DNA from: Euryarchaeota archaeon UBA59
GTDB taxonomy: Archaea; Thermoplasmatota; Poseidoniia; Poseidoniales; Thalassarchaeaceae
Direction of reading: 5' to 3'
Length of the DNA: 10,369 nt
Assembly (NCBI GenBank): GCA_002505495.1
Contig: DAVI01000087.1
Location: 17,065 to 27,433 of the forward strand
Positions 1 through 6,325 of this stretch are shown in pieces (within the stretch, counting starts at the first letter, position 1; each line of letters begins with the position of its first letter). The notes beneath the pieces are model-generated. The model was given only the letters and a program-made list of their open reading frames with translations, had not been told where the DNA came from and did not search any database. A program made the position numbers and the translations under genes.

Positions 1-152
1 GGGAAGACAAAGCGAGTGTGAGGCATCTCCATCATCGGCACGATTGGCTCAAAGTCGTCGCCCGAGGCGCCGAGTCCATGCAGCCAAATGACTGTGGAGG
101 TGTGTTCTTCCGTGGCATCCACGACGACAAGTTCCAGTTCGTAGTCAGCCAT
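1..152 (-). CDS. Carboxylesterase / acyl-protein thioesterase-like hydrolase, N-terminal part
   Basis: This is the first 50 codons of an alpha/beta-hydrolase that continues past the left edge of the window. It starts at an ATG nine bases after the etfA stop codon, so it is very likely the last visible gene of the ETF operon. Residues 24-34 read LHGLGASGDDF, the nucleophile-side HG oxyanion motif typical of the phospholipase/carboxylesterase (acyl-protein thioesterase) family, and later residues (MPHTRFVFP) match that family's next strand. The Ser-Asp-His triad lies outside the window, so activity cannot be judged. Family members hydrolyse carboxyl esters or thioesters in the cytoplasm. Its place after a CoA-ester dehydrogenase and ETF suggests, but does not show, action on an acyl ester or thioester. 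No signal peptide is visible. Confidence 0.8.
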   Translation of the reverse strand, partial: MADYELELVVVDATEEHTSTVIWLHGLGASGDDFEPIVPMMEMPHTRFVF

Positions 153-161
153 TTGGCTCAC

Positions 162-1085
162 TCACGACAGTTTTCCTAGTTCTTCTGCGAGGATTGGAAG
201 CGCCTCTTCCCATGTTGAGACGATTCCATAGTCTGCGATCTTGAATATCGGAGCCTCGGGGTCCTTGTTGATGGCCACGATGTACTTGCTCGTTCGCATC
301 CCAGCGAGGTGCTGGATTGCGCCACTGATTCCGACCGCGATGTAGAGACTCGGATTGACAGTCTTTCCAGTCTGTCCGACCTGCATGCTGTGAGGAATCT
401 CCTCCCATGTGTCAACCGCCGCTCGACTTGCGCCGACCGCTGCACCGATTTGGTCGGCGATGGCGTTGAGGTGAGAGAAGTTGGCTGGGTCTCCCATGCC
501 GCGACCGCCTGAGATGATGATGTCAGCGTCTGCGACATCGATGCGCTCGCTCGCCTTGGCAATCGCCTCCTGTACTGCGATCCGAACATCGCCGCTCTGT
601 TGAACGGTTGCCGTATCGGCACTACCTCCATCACCTGCGGGAGGGAAGGTGTTGGCCCTGAGGGTGAGAACACAGTCGCCACTCACCGAGAGGTCTTGCA
701 TCGCCTTGCCGGAGTAAATCGGGTGGGTCACATTCAGTCCAGGAGAAAGCGCAGTCACATCTTGGATGACGGGTATGCCACGCCGTGCTGCGATTCGGGA
801 GCAGATGTCTCTACCTTTTGAGGTCGCTGCGCCAATCAGAACACCGCTACCCGCAGCTGCGTCGAGCGCTTCTGACCAAGCCCCCCCATCGTATGAGGAG
901 AAGCAGTCGCCGGTTACTGAAAGCACTTTTCCGACTCCGAGAATCGTTGCAGCCTCATCGGCGCCGACTCCGCCGGGGCAGAGCACGGTCGTGTTCGCTT
1001 CGAGGGTTGTTGCTGCGCCTACGAGTTGGCGGGTGACAGGGTGAAGTTCGCCACTTCTTGATTCTGCGATGATTGTGATATCCAT
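162..1085 (-). CDS. etfA: Electron transfer flavoprotein, alpha subunit
   Basis: The FAD-carrying subunit of the soluble ETF heterodimer, which takes electrons from acyl-CoA dehydrogenases and passes them to a membrane quinone oxidoreductase. The protein has 307 residues, near the usual 300-330. The N-terminal half is the ETF alpha/beta nucleotide-binding-like fold. The C-terminal FAD domain is complete: SGGRG at 192-196, GASR at 218-221 (the arginine contacts FAD), QVGQTGKTV at 235-243, GISGAIQH at 252-259 and INKDPEAPIF at 272-281. The ATG start lies 12 bases after the etfB stop, with a GGAG ribosome-binding site (1094-1097) between them, so the two subunits are translationally linked. I see no additional domain that would mark a bifurcating ETF. 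Identification is secure. Its partners here are probably the glutaryl-CoA dehydrogenase upstream and possibly the acyl-CoA dehydrogenase at 8589-9764. Confidence 0.95.
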   Translation of the reverse strand: MDITIIAESRSGELHPVTRQLVGAATTLEANTTVLCPGGVGADEAATILGVGKVLSVTGDCFSSYDGGAWSEALDAAAGSGVLIGAATSKGRDICSRIAARRGIPVIQDVTALSPGLNVTHPIYSGKAMQDLSVSGDCVLTLRANTFPPAGDGGSADTATVQQSGDVRIAVQEAIAKASERIDVADADIIISGGRGMGDPANFSHLNAIADQIGAAVGASRAAVDTWEEIPHSMQVGQTGKTVNPSLYIAVGISGAIQHLAGMRTSKYIVAINKDPEAPIFKIADYGIVSTWEEALPILAEELGKLS

Positions 1086-1097
1086 GATTCCAACTCC

Positions 1098-1841
1098 TCA
1101 GATGACCTTCGCCTCATCCCTCAACAGGCCGACAACCTCGGGTACCGAATCGGCCCCCTCAAAGGTCTTGCCCGGTGGCTTCTGAGCCGGCGATGCATGA
1201 CGGACTACCGAGACGTTTGTGGTTCCGATTTCGCCGCCTACGACCTCGATTTGGGCCCGCTTGGCCATCATGATGCCCCGGACATTCGGTCGGCGCAGCT
1301 CAATCGTCATCTTGGAGAAGGTGAGGACTGCTGGTGCCGCCACGGTCACCTTCTCGCTACCTGTCGCCGAAGAGCGGGTGAATGACGGGCCGCTGACGTC
1401 GAAGTCGGTGATTTCGACGATGCAGGGTGCGCCGATTATCTCGGCGACTCCCGGTCCTGTTGAACCTTGATTGGTGTCGGCCGCCTGCTTTCCGCAGTAT
1501 ACATACTCAGCGCCTGATGCCTGGACCGCAACTGCCAATGCGGCCTGAACCTGAATCGAGTCTAGGGACTCCCAGCCGTCCTGCCAGACCCGCACCAACT
1601 GTTCGACTCCCAGCGCGGCTGCGTCCTTCAGTACCTTGTCGGCTCGAGCCGGACCGAGAGTGATGGCGGTTATGCTGCCACCGGCGGCCTCCTTGTGCTG
1701 CAGCGCAGCCTCGAGGGCGTACTCGTCGTAGGGGCTCGTCACCCAACTCGTGATTGCGTTCTCATCCACCCTGTCACCTGCAACCGTGATTCTGGCGGTG
1801 GTGTCGGGTACCTGCTTCAGCAGAACTGCAATCTCGACCAT
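1098..1841 (-). CDS. etfB: Electron transfer flavoprotein, beta subunit
   Basis: The AMP-binding subunit of ETF, which also supplies the docking loop for partner dehydrogenases. It has 247 residues, normal for the family. Visible landmarks are LKQVPDT at 8-14, SPYDEYALEAAL at 36-47, TLGP at 61-64, GKQAADT at 117-123 and, near the C-terminus, RRPNVRGIMMAKR at 183-195. The last corresponds to the PN..(G)IMKAK segment that follows the recognition loop in known ETF beta chains. The glycine-rich R.xEGGxE stretch usual before the PAVLT strand is diverged here (residues 156-164, RSSATGSEK). The ATG start has no strong Shine-Dalgarno sequence. Upstream lies a 73-bp gap holding a hairpin and an AT-rich element, so etfB may have its own promoter as well as read-through from the dehydrogenase gene. 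It is followed closely by etfA. Confidence 0.95.
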   Translation of the reverse strand: MVEIAVLLKQVPDTTARITVAGDRVDENAITSWVTSPYDEYALEAALQHKEAAGGSITAITLGPARADKVLKDAAALGVEQLVRVWQDGWESLDSIQVQAALAVAVQASGAEYVYCGKQAADTNQGSTGPGVAEIIGAPCIVEITDFDVSGPSFTRSSATGSEKVTVAAPAVLTFSKMTIELRRPNVRGIMMAKRAQIEVVGGEIGTTNVSVVRHASPAQKPPGKTFEGADSVPEVVGLLRDEAKVI

Positions 1842-1861
1842 CGAAGCGGGCGACCTGCAAT

Positions 1862-1878
1862 CCCTCTATCAAAGTTTA
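1862..1878 (-). promoter_or_regulatory. Possible weak promoter for etfB
   Basis: In the 73-bp gap between the glutaryl-CoA dehydrogenase and etfB, the only AT-rich stretch reads, on the minus strand, CTAAACTTTGATAGAGG. Its centre lies about 27-30 bases before the etfB ATG, the spacing expected of an archaeal TATA box for a leaderless or nearly leaderless transcript. This fits the lack of a good ribosome-binding site before etfB. The match to a TATA consensus is poor, so this is a tentative inference. Confidence 0.25.
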
Positions 1879-1881
1879 GAC

Positions 1882-1898
1882 AGCGCCCAAAGGGCGCT
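1882..1898 (-). terminator. Hairpin after the glutaryl-CoA dehydrogenase gene
   Basis: A perfect inverted repeat (AGCGCCC, loop AAA, GGGCGCT) lies 17 bases after the dehydrogenase stop codon, between it and etfB. On the minus strand it is followed by a mildly T-containing stretch but no run of T residues, so it is not a classical intrinsic terminator. It could weaken read-through, stabilise the 3' end of the upstream message, or mark a processing point that sets a different level for ETF than for the dehydrogenase. Confidence 0.4.
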
Positions 1899-1914
1899 CC
1901 GTCGTAGGCAACCC

Positions 1915-3087
1915 TCACGATTCTCGGGTGAAGGCTTGGATGCCCGTGATGTGGCGCCCGAGGATGAGGTTGTGGATGTCGTGGGTCCCCTCGTAGGTCT
2001 TGACCGACTCTAGGTTGGCCATGTGGCGCATGATGCAGTACTCATCCAGAATTCCGTTGGCTCCATGAATGTCGCGGGCCATTCTAGCGATTTCCAGTGC
2101 CATGTCTACGTTGTTCATCTTGGCGAGGCTGATTTGTTCGGCAATCCAAGTTCCGTCGTCCTTCTTGCGAGCGAGGTCGAGGGCGAGGAGTTGTCCCTTG
2201 GTGATCTCACGGAGCATCCACGCCAACTTGTTCTGAACCAGTTGGTAGGAGGCTATCGGATGGTCGAACTGGATTCGGCTGAGGGCGTATTCCTTGGCCG
2301 AGTGAAAGCACGCCTGGGCGGCGCCGATTGCGCCCCACGAGATGCCGAAGCGAGCGTTGTTGAGGCAGGAGAACGGCCCCTTGAGTCCTTCGACTCCGGG
2401 CAGGATTCGGTCCTTCGGAATCTTGCAGTCCTGAAACACCAGTTCGCTTGTGACGCTCGCCTTGAGTGAGTGCTTGCCGGTCATCTCCGGTGCTGAGTAG
2501 CCAGGGTCATCCTTCTCGACGATGAAGCCGCGGATGACACCTTCCAACTTCGCCCAGACGATAGCGAGGTCTGCGATGGTGCCGTTGGTGATCCACATCT
2601 TGGCGCCATTGAGCAGGTAGTGGTCGCCCTTGTCCTCGGCCCGAGTAATCATGTCGCCGGGGTTGCTGCCGTAGTCCGGCTCAGTCAGGCCGAAACAACC
2701 GACCAACTCACCTCGAGTCATGCCGGGCAGATACTTCTGCTTCTGCTCCTCGCTGCCGAAGTCCCAAATTGGATACATCGCAAGTGAACCTTGCACGCTG
2801 GCGAATGAGCGGACGCCCGAATCCCCTCGCTCCAACTCCTGACAGATGAGGCCGTACGCCACATAGGAGAGGCCGGGGCATTCGTAGCCAGTTAGCGGAG
2901 CGCCGAGCACACCCATCTCTCCGAGTGCCACTCGCCACTCGTCGGGAAAAACGCCGTCTCGGCAAGCCTGCTCGATGTTGGGGATGACCTCGTCCTCGAC
3001 CCAGTCCCGAACCATGTCACGGACCATGACCTCCTCTTCGGTCAACTGCGACTCGATGTCGTAGAAGTCGAGTGCCTCGTATGTCAC
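1915..3087 (-). CDS. gcdH: Glutaryl-CoA dehydrogenase (decarboxylating)
   Basis: An FAD enzyme of the acyl-CoA dehydrogenase family that oxidises and decarboxylates glutaryl-CoA to crotonyl-CoA in lysine/tryptophan-type catabolism, donating electrons to ETF. Residues here count from the GTG at 3087 (390 residues). The match is close along the whole length: R93-S94 in VRSFASVQ correspond to the Arg-Ser pair that binds the substrate carboxylate in human GCDH, FGLTEPDYGSNPG (132-144) and WITNG (165-169) are flavin/substrate loops, and TYEGTHDIH (364-372) holds the catalytic base Glu366. The C-terminal ILGRHITGIQAF is also GCDH-like. A TTG ten codons upstream (3117) is in frame, but the GTG at 3087 has AGGTGAG five bases before it and starts just before conserved sequence, so it is preferred. 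The gene follows the propeller gene by 57 bp and precedes etfB-etfA, its functional partners. Confidence 0.92.
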   Translation of the reverse strand: MTYEALDFYDIESQLTEEEVMVRDMVRDWVEDEVIPNIEQACRDGVFPDEWRVALGEMGVLGAPLTGYECPGLSYVAYGLICQELERGDSGVRSFASVQGSLAMYPIWDFGSEEQKQKYLPGMTRGELVGCFGLTEPDYGSNPGDMITRAEDKGDHYLLNGAKMWITNGTIADLAIVWAKLEGVIRGFIVEKDDPGYSAPEMTGKHSLKASVTSELVFQDCKIPKDRILPGVEGLKGPFSCLNNARFGISWGAIGAAQACFHSAKEYALSRIQFDHPIASYQLVQNKLAWMLREITKGQLLALDLARKKDDGTWIAEQISLAKMNNVDMALEIARMARDIHGANGILDEYCIMRHMANLESVKTYEGTHDIHNLILGRHITGIQAFTRES

Positions 3088-3091
3088 TACG

Positions 3092-3098
3092 CTCACCT
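3092..3098 (-). promoter_or_regulatory. Ribosome-binding site that decides the gcdH start
   Basis: AGGTGAG on the minus strand closely matches the complement of the 16S rRNA 3' end and sits about four bases before the GTG at 3087. It lies inside the reading frame that would begin at the TTG at 3117, which has no comparable site, so it favours the shorter protein. Confidence 0.55.
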
Positions 3099-3144
3099 TC
3101 TGTTGCTGCGGGCACAAGACTGGCTCATCAATGCTCCGACATCC

Positions 3145-4407
3145 TCAACGCCGTCTACCCGTTGGTTTTTCCTTCTTCTTTTCCGGTTGCCCGGCCCTTC
3201 GCTTCTCCATTCGCCGCTCTCTGCGGCCGTCACTCCATTTCTTGTACTTCTTCTGCATCTTCGGACTCATCATGTAGAGGAGTCCGAGCACAGAACCGGG
3301 TACGGCTACTATTACAAGAATACCGGCAAGTGAGGAGACTAGTTTCTCGTCGATTGATTTGGGCTGAGGAGCATATTCAACGATACGGCCAAATGAGGTG
3401 ACTCCGAAGCCGGTCTCATCGGTTGTTGTCCAACCACCGATTAGTCGCTCGTGTGCAATCATCGGGTCGGATTTCCCTGCGTCATGGTTGTAGAGCCAAG
3501 GATAGGCATACCCCAAGGAGTCAGTTCCTTCCATCACATTCCAGTCAACCCAACCAAAGGGCGCGGTTTGGATGAGAATCGTGTCTTCCGTTCCAATGTG
3601 GAATCCTGTGAATTCAGCGTCAATGTTGACCTGCTTCACGAGAACATAGCTGTCCGAGGCTACCGTGGGATTCAGTTCCACCACCCCAACCGAGCTTCCC
3701 TGACCTGCGCCATAACATCGGTCGCGGGCCGGATGAGGGCAGATGACCGCCCGCCATTTCAATCCGGTTGAGCCGCTGAGCCACGATACTTGGTGTTCTG
3801 AGTCGATGATGCCTATCCCGTCACTTTCAGTGGCGAAGACACAGTGTGAATGCATCTTCTTCAGGCAGGCGATGTCGAGGATTGCACTGCTCTTGGTGTC
3901 GTTGAGTGTGAAGAATTCGCCGTTGCCGTTGGCGTTCTCTCGGTAACGGACGATGGAGCCATCTGGAGTCCCGACATAGGCCCAACCACCTGCTGCATCC
4001 CAAGCCACGGCGCTGAGAGATTGGCCGAGGAAGAATGCAGTCGAGCCTGCTACATGCGTGACCGAATGGTCTGAGGTGGCGTAGCGAAGCATGGTACCGT
4101 CCTCGCCGACGAATAGCGCCGTTTCGCCGCGCGGGTGCCAATCGACATCGGCTAGGTCGTCCTCATCACCGCTGTTCAACTCGATTTCATCATTGACGTC
4201 CTCCGTTGAAAACCTGAGAGCAAAGCCGTTCGCGCCGACCACAATCACATTCAGGCCGTCAGGTGAGACTGAGAGTTCTTCCAAGCCGAGGTCGAATGTT
4301 GCGAGCATCCTTCCGGTGGAGGCTCCGACCGCCGAATCGCCTTCCGCCGCAACCGTCAATGGAACGAGCAGAAAAAGTATGGCGACCAATACCGCCCTCC
4401 TCAGCAT
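3145..4407 (-). CDS. Membrane-anchored extracytoplasmic WD40-like beta-propeller protein
   Basis: A 420-residue protein of unrecognised specific function. Residues 1-22 form a signal peptide (MLRR, a hydrophobic core, then LTVAAEG). Residues 30-340 contain repeats of the kind 'V.W.p.G..a.fvG.dG...ry', clearest near 45-70, 88-112 and 130-156, which suggests a WD40/YVTN-like beta-propeller outside the membrane. A single hydrophobic helix (about 356-380) follows, ending in a strongly basic tail of about 40 residues (KKYKKW, RRERRMEKRR, EKKKEKPTGRRR). The predicted topology is propeller outside, tail inside. Cysteines near 181-245 could form disulfides. The gene starts divergently from the gene at 4552, with a TATA-like element 26 bases before its ATG. 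It lies 57 bp ahead of the glutaryl-CoA dehydrogenase on the same strand, so co-transcription is possible but a functional link is not evident. Binding, sensing or envelope scaffolding are all possible. Confidence 0.75.
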   Translation of the reverse strand: MLRRAVLVAILFLLVPLTVAAEGDSAVGASTGRMLATFDLGLEELSVSPDGLNVIVVGANGFALRFSTEDVNDEIELNSGDEDDLADVDWHPRGETALFVGEDGTMLRYATSDHSVTHVAGSTAFFLGQSLSAVAWDAAGGWAYVGTPDGSIVRYRENANGNGEFFTLNDTKSSAILDIACLKKMHSHCVFATESDGIGIIDSEHQVSWLSGSTGLKWRAVICPHPARDRCYGAGQGSSVGVVELNPTVASDSYVLVKQVNIDAEFTGFHIGTEDTILIQTAPFGWVDWNVMEGTDSLGYAYPWLYNHDAGKSDPMIAHERLIGGWTTTDETGFGVTSFGRIVEYAPQPKSIDEKLVSSLAGILVIVAVPGSVLGLLYMMSPKMQKKYKKWSDGRRERRMEKRRAGQPEKKKEKPTGRRR

Positions 4408-4428
4408 GGTGCGGCCAAACGACTCGTC

Positions 4429-4440
4429 GGTTTATCCTTC
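4429..4440 (-). promoter_or_regulatory. TATA-like promoter for the propeller gene, probably leaderless
   Basis: On the minus strand this reads GAAGGATAAACC. Its AT core is centred about 26 bases before the ATG at 4407, the distance from an archaeal TATA box to its transcription start. Transcription would therefore begin at or next to the start codon, which agrees with the absence of a ribosome-binding site in the 20 bases before the ATG. This is inferred from position and composition only. Confidence 0.4.
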
Positions 4441-4551
4441 ACCCTTCAAATTCCTCAATGAACCCTATGCTCAACGCGTTCTTCCCGATGGGCCCACTAA
4501 AGGGAAAGGCGAAGCGTTAGGTTCAACCGATGCCGCCTCGCGCCCACGCTC

Positions 4552-5079
4552 ATGGAGACCTTCGAAGTCAAGCGGGGTATGGTCAAGAACGTGTCAGCGG
4601 ATGGAGGTTTGGCGAAGCTCGCCGGACAGTACTTCGACGATGTTTCAGAGAGCGGTGAGAATGCCTTCGAAGCGTCATTTGGGATTCTGTCCAACATCTC
4701 CGCACACTACGACGAGAAGGGGAAACTGAGCGTCGATGTTGTGCAGATGAAGGGTTCCGACTTGGAGGAGTACCTCTCCGCCGATGGCGGCCGTGAACAG
4801 GCTTTGGAGTCACGCCGCCGTTGGAGCGACTTTCTCAACGAGGCGACCGGCTACAACCCGAAGCAACGAGGCGACAAGGCGAAGGAGAGCACAAAGAAGG
4901 CCTCCAAGGCAAAGTCAGCCATCCGTCAGACTCGACATCTAATGACGATGACAAATGTCGATGAAGAGACTGCCGCAGAGGCGGAGGCTCTAATCACCGA
5001 GATTGAAGAGGCCCTTGAGAGAGGAGACAACACTCGCGCCGCGAGCCGCGGCGAAAAGTTGGGCAAGTTGTTCGGGTAG
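4552..5079 (+). CDS. Conserved archaeal protein of unknown function (DUF5611-like)
   Basis: A 175-residue cytoplasmic protein with no signal peptide or membrane segment. The N-terminal region (METFEVKRG, then about 80 residues of mixed alpha/beta with SFGILSNISAHYDEKGKLSVDV) leads to SRRRWSDFLNEATGYNPKQR at 87-106. From memory, the opening KRG, the 'yG.L..i....gkL.V' core and the 'FL.eATGY..K.R' end resemble a small euryarchaeal family, DUF5611. This was not searched, so the name is tentative. After it comes a lysine/serine-rich linker (104-124) and a helical, acidic C-terminal segment (136-175). The gene ends seven bases before tyrS, so the two are almost certainly co-transcribed, which hints at a role near translation but does not define one. 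It is divergent from the propeller gene. No convincing promoter is seen; a weak element near 4495-4501 is possible. Confidence 0.8.
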   Translation: METFEVKRGMVKNVSADGGLAKLAGQYFDDVSESGENAFEASFGILSNISAHYDEKGKLSVDVVQMKGSDLEEYLSADGGREQALESRRRWSDFLNEATGYNPKQRGDKAKESTKKASKAKSAIRQTRHLMTMTNVDEETAAEAEALITEIEEALERGDNTRAASRGEKLGKLFG

Positions 5080-5086
5080 GGATCTG

Positions 5087-6199
5087 ATGGAAGCAGACGA
5101 CCTCTCTACTCTCTCGCCAGAGAACCGAGAGCGCGTCAACGCAATGATGGCGGGCGTCGAAGAGGTCGTCGGAATCGGCCATCTCGTCAACTGTCTGAAC
5201 GAATCTACCTCACACGCCGGCGACGGCGTCCTGCGCGCATATGTCGGCTTCGAGCCGAGCGGCAAGGCTCACATCGGCTGGAAGATAATCTCGCAGACCC
5301 TGCGAAACCTGTTGGACAACGGCGTCAATGTCCTCATTTTCATGGCCGACTGGCACGCCTGGGTGAACGACAAGTTCGGCGGCGACATGGAGAAGATTCA
5401 GATTACCGGGCGCTACACGGAAGAGGTCTTCCGAGCCCTTCTGGGCAAGCCCGAGGAAGGGGATGGAGCGGGGCAGTTGCGTTTCCTGTATGCGAGTGAG
5501 CTGATGGATTCGGGCGACTACTGGGCACGGGTCCTTCGATGTTCCAAGAACATGAGCCTTGATCGCGTCCGACGGACATTCAGCATCATGGGAAGAGCCG
5601 AGGACTCCTCCGACGGCGACCTCTCCAAGTTCTTCTATCCGGCAATGCAGGCGGCTGACATCTTCGAGATGGAAATCGACATCGCACTCGGTGGCATGGA
5701 CCAGCGCAAGGCGCACATGTACATGCGCAGGGTTGCTGACCGCCATGGATGGGTGAAGGCGACCTGCGTCCATACTCCTATTCTCTCCGGACTGAAGGCG
5801 GCTGGTGCCCGAATGGAATCCTTCGACCACAAGATGAGCAAGTCGGACCCCGGTGGGGCGCTTCTGCTGCACGACGACAACGCCACACTTCGAAAGAAGA
5901 TGAGAAAGGCCTTCCTCGACCCTACTTCCCCGGACTCCCCGGTCTACGAACTCGTCGAGAGTATCCTGCTTCCCGAGTTGGGCACCCTTACCATCACCCC
6001 CAAGCCAGAGTATGGCGAGCCCTCCACCTGGAGTGACCTCGCCGCCCTCAAGGCGGCTGTGGAGGCGGGTGAAGTACACCCAATAGACCTCAAGTTCGGA
6101 GTCGCCGATGCGCTCTCAGAAACCCTCGCACCACTCGCCGCCCACTTCGCTGAGAAGCCGGAGTTGTTGGAAGCGGTTAACGAGATTACCAACAGTTGA
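5087..6199 (+). CDS. tyrS: Tyrosyl-tRNA synthetase, archaeal/eukaryotic type
   Basis: Class I aminoacyl-tRNA synthetase that attaches tyrosine to tRNA-Tyr. It has 370 residues from the ATG at 5087. YVGFEPSGKAHIGW (52-65) carries the HIGH motif, YPAMQAAD (184-191) has the Tyr, Gln and Asp spacing of the tyrosine pocket of the Methanocaldococcus jannaschii enzyme (Y151, Q155, D158), GGMDQRKAH (202-210) follows, and KMSKS is at 249-253. KMSKS and the pocket Asp favour Tyr over Trp as substrate. There is no bacterial S4-like C-terminal domain. It is somewhat longer than the roughly 306-residue methanogen enzyme. The frame is open back to 5003, but those codons overlap the preceding gene and lack conserved sequence, so the ATG seven bases after that gene's stop is chosen. 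Co-transcription with the upstream gene is likely. Confidence 0.95.
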   Translation: MEADDLSTLSPENRERVNAMMAGVEEVVGIGHLVNCLNESTSHAGDGVLRAYVGFEPSGKAHIGWKIISQTLRNLLDNGVNVLIFMADWHAWVNDKFGGDMEKIQITGRYTEEVFRALLGKPEEGDGAGQLRFLYASELMDSGDYWARVLRCSKNMSLDRVRRTFSIMGRAEDSSDGDLSKFFYPAMQAADIFEMEIDIALGGMDQRKAHMYMRRVADRHGWVKATCVHTPILSGLKAAGARMESFDHKMSKSDPGGALLLHDDNATLRKKMRKAFLDPTSPDSPVYELVESILLPELGTLTITPKPEYGEPSTWSDLAALKAAVEAGEVHPIDLKFGVADALSETLAPLAAHFAEKPELLEAVNEITNS

Positions 6200-6258
6200 G
6201 TTGGTTAACACTCACTTACACTGCGGCGATGATTTATTTCGAATAACTCCCGTAGGCC

Positions 6259-6268
6259 CCCAATTGGG
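6259..6268. repeat. Palindrome in the tyrS-mvaS gap
   Basis: CCCAATTGGG is a perfect 10-base palindrome in the 126-bp gap between tyrS and the HMG-CoA synthase gene. A nested inverted repeat, CTCCC (6247-6251) with GGGAG (6266-6270), overlaps it. An AT-rich stretch at 6230-6246 lies just upstream and could be a TATA region, which would place the palindrome near the transcription start, a plausible operator position. It could equally be a 3' hairpin of the tyrS transcript. No T-tract follows. No tRNA or other RNA gene is seen in this gap. Confidence 0.3.
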
Positions 6269-6325
6269 AGGATTGCTCCTCAAGCCGGGGTAGAGTTCTA
6301 AGCGTATGTCAATACCGCAGAACCT

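Noticed and set aside
145..682. Overlapping minus-strand frames within etfA
   Set aside because: They are alternative frames of the FAD domain of etfA. Their products are Arg/Ser-rich with no motifs.
2023..2469. A 148-codon plus-strand open frame
   Set aside because: It is antisense to the glutaryl-CoA dehydrogenase, which is conserved throughout this stretch.
3088..3117. A TTG start for gcdH ten codons upstream
   Set aside because: TTG is a poor start, and the good ribosome-binding site AGGTGAG lies inside this extension, pointing to the GTG at 3087.
4091..4729. A 212-codon plus-strand open frame spanning the propeller start, the divergent gap and the next gene
   Set aside because: It is antisense to the signal peptide and first repeats of the propeller gene and out of frame with the DUF5611-like gene. 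Its product is low-complexity Ser/Pro/Arg sequence.
5003..5086. A 28-codon N-terminal extension of tyrS
   Set aside because: It overlaps the preceding gene's coding sequence, carries no conserved residues, and the ATG at 5087 gives the usual synthetase start.
5210..6079. A 289-codon open frame on the minus strand across tyrS
   Set aside because: It lies wholly antisense to tyrS, whose HIGH, tyrosine-pocket and KMSKS motifs are all on the plus strand. The frame has no recognisable domain and is a by-product of codon bias.
5087..6199. Tryptophanyl-tRNA synthetase as an alternative identity
   Set aside because: The KMSKS form and the Tyr-Gln-Asp spacing in YPAMQAAD fit TyrRS; archaeal TrpRS usually shows KMSAS.
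6200..6325. A tRNA or small RNA gene in the largest co-directional gap
   Set aside because: No cloverleaf, GTTCGA-type T-loop or paired acceptor stem could be found; only short palindromes are present.
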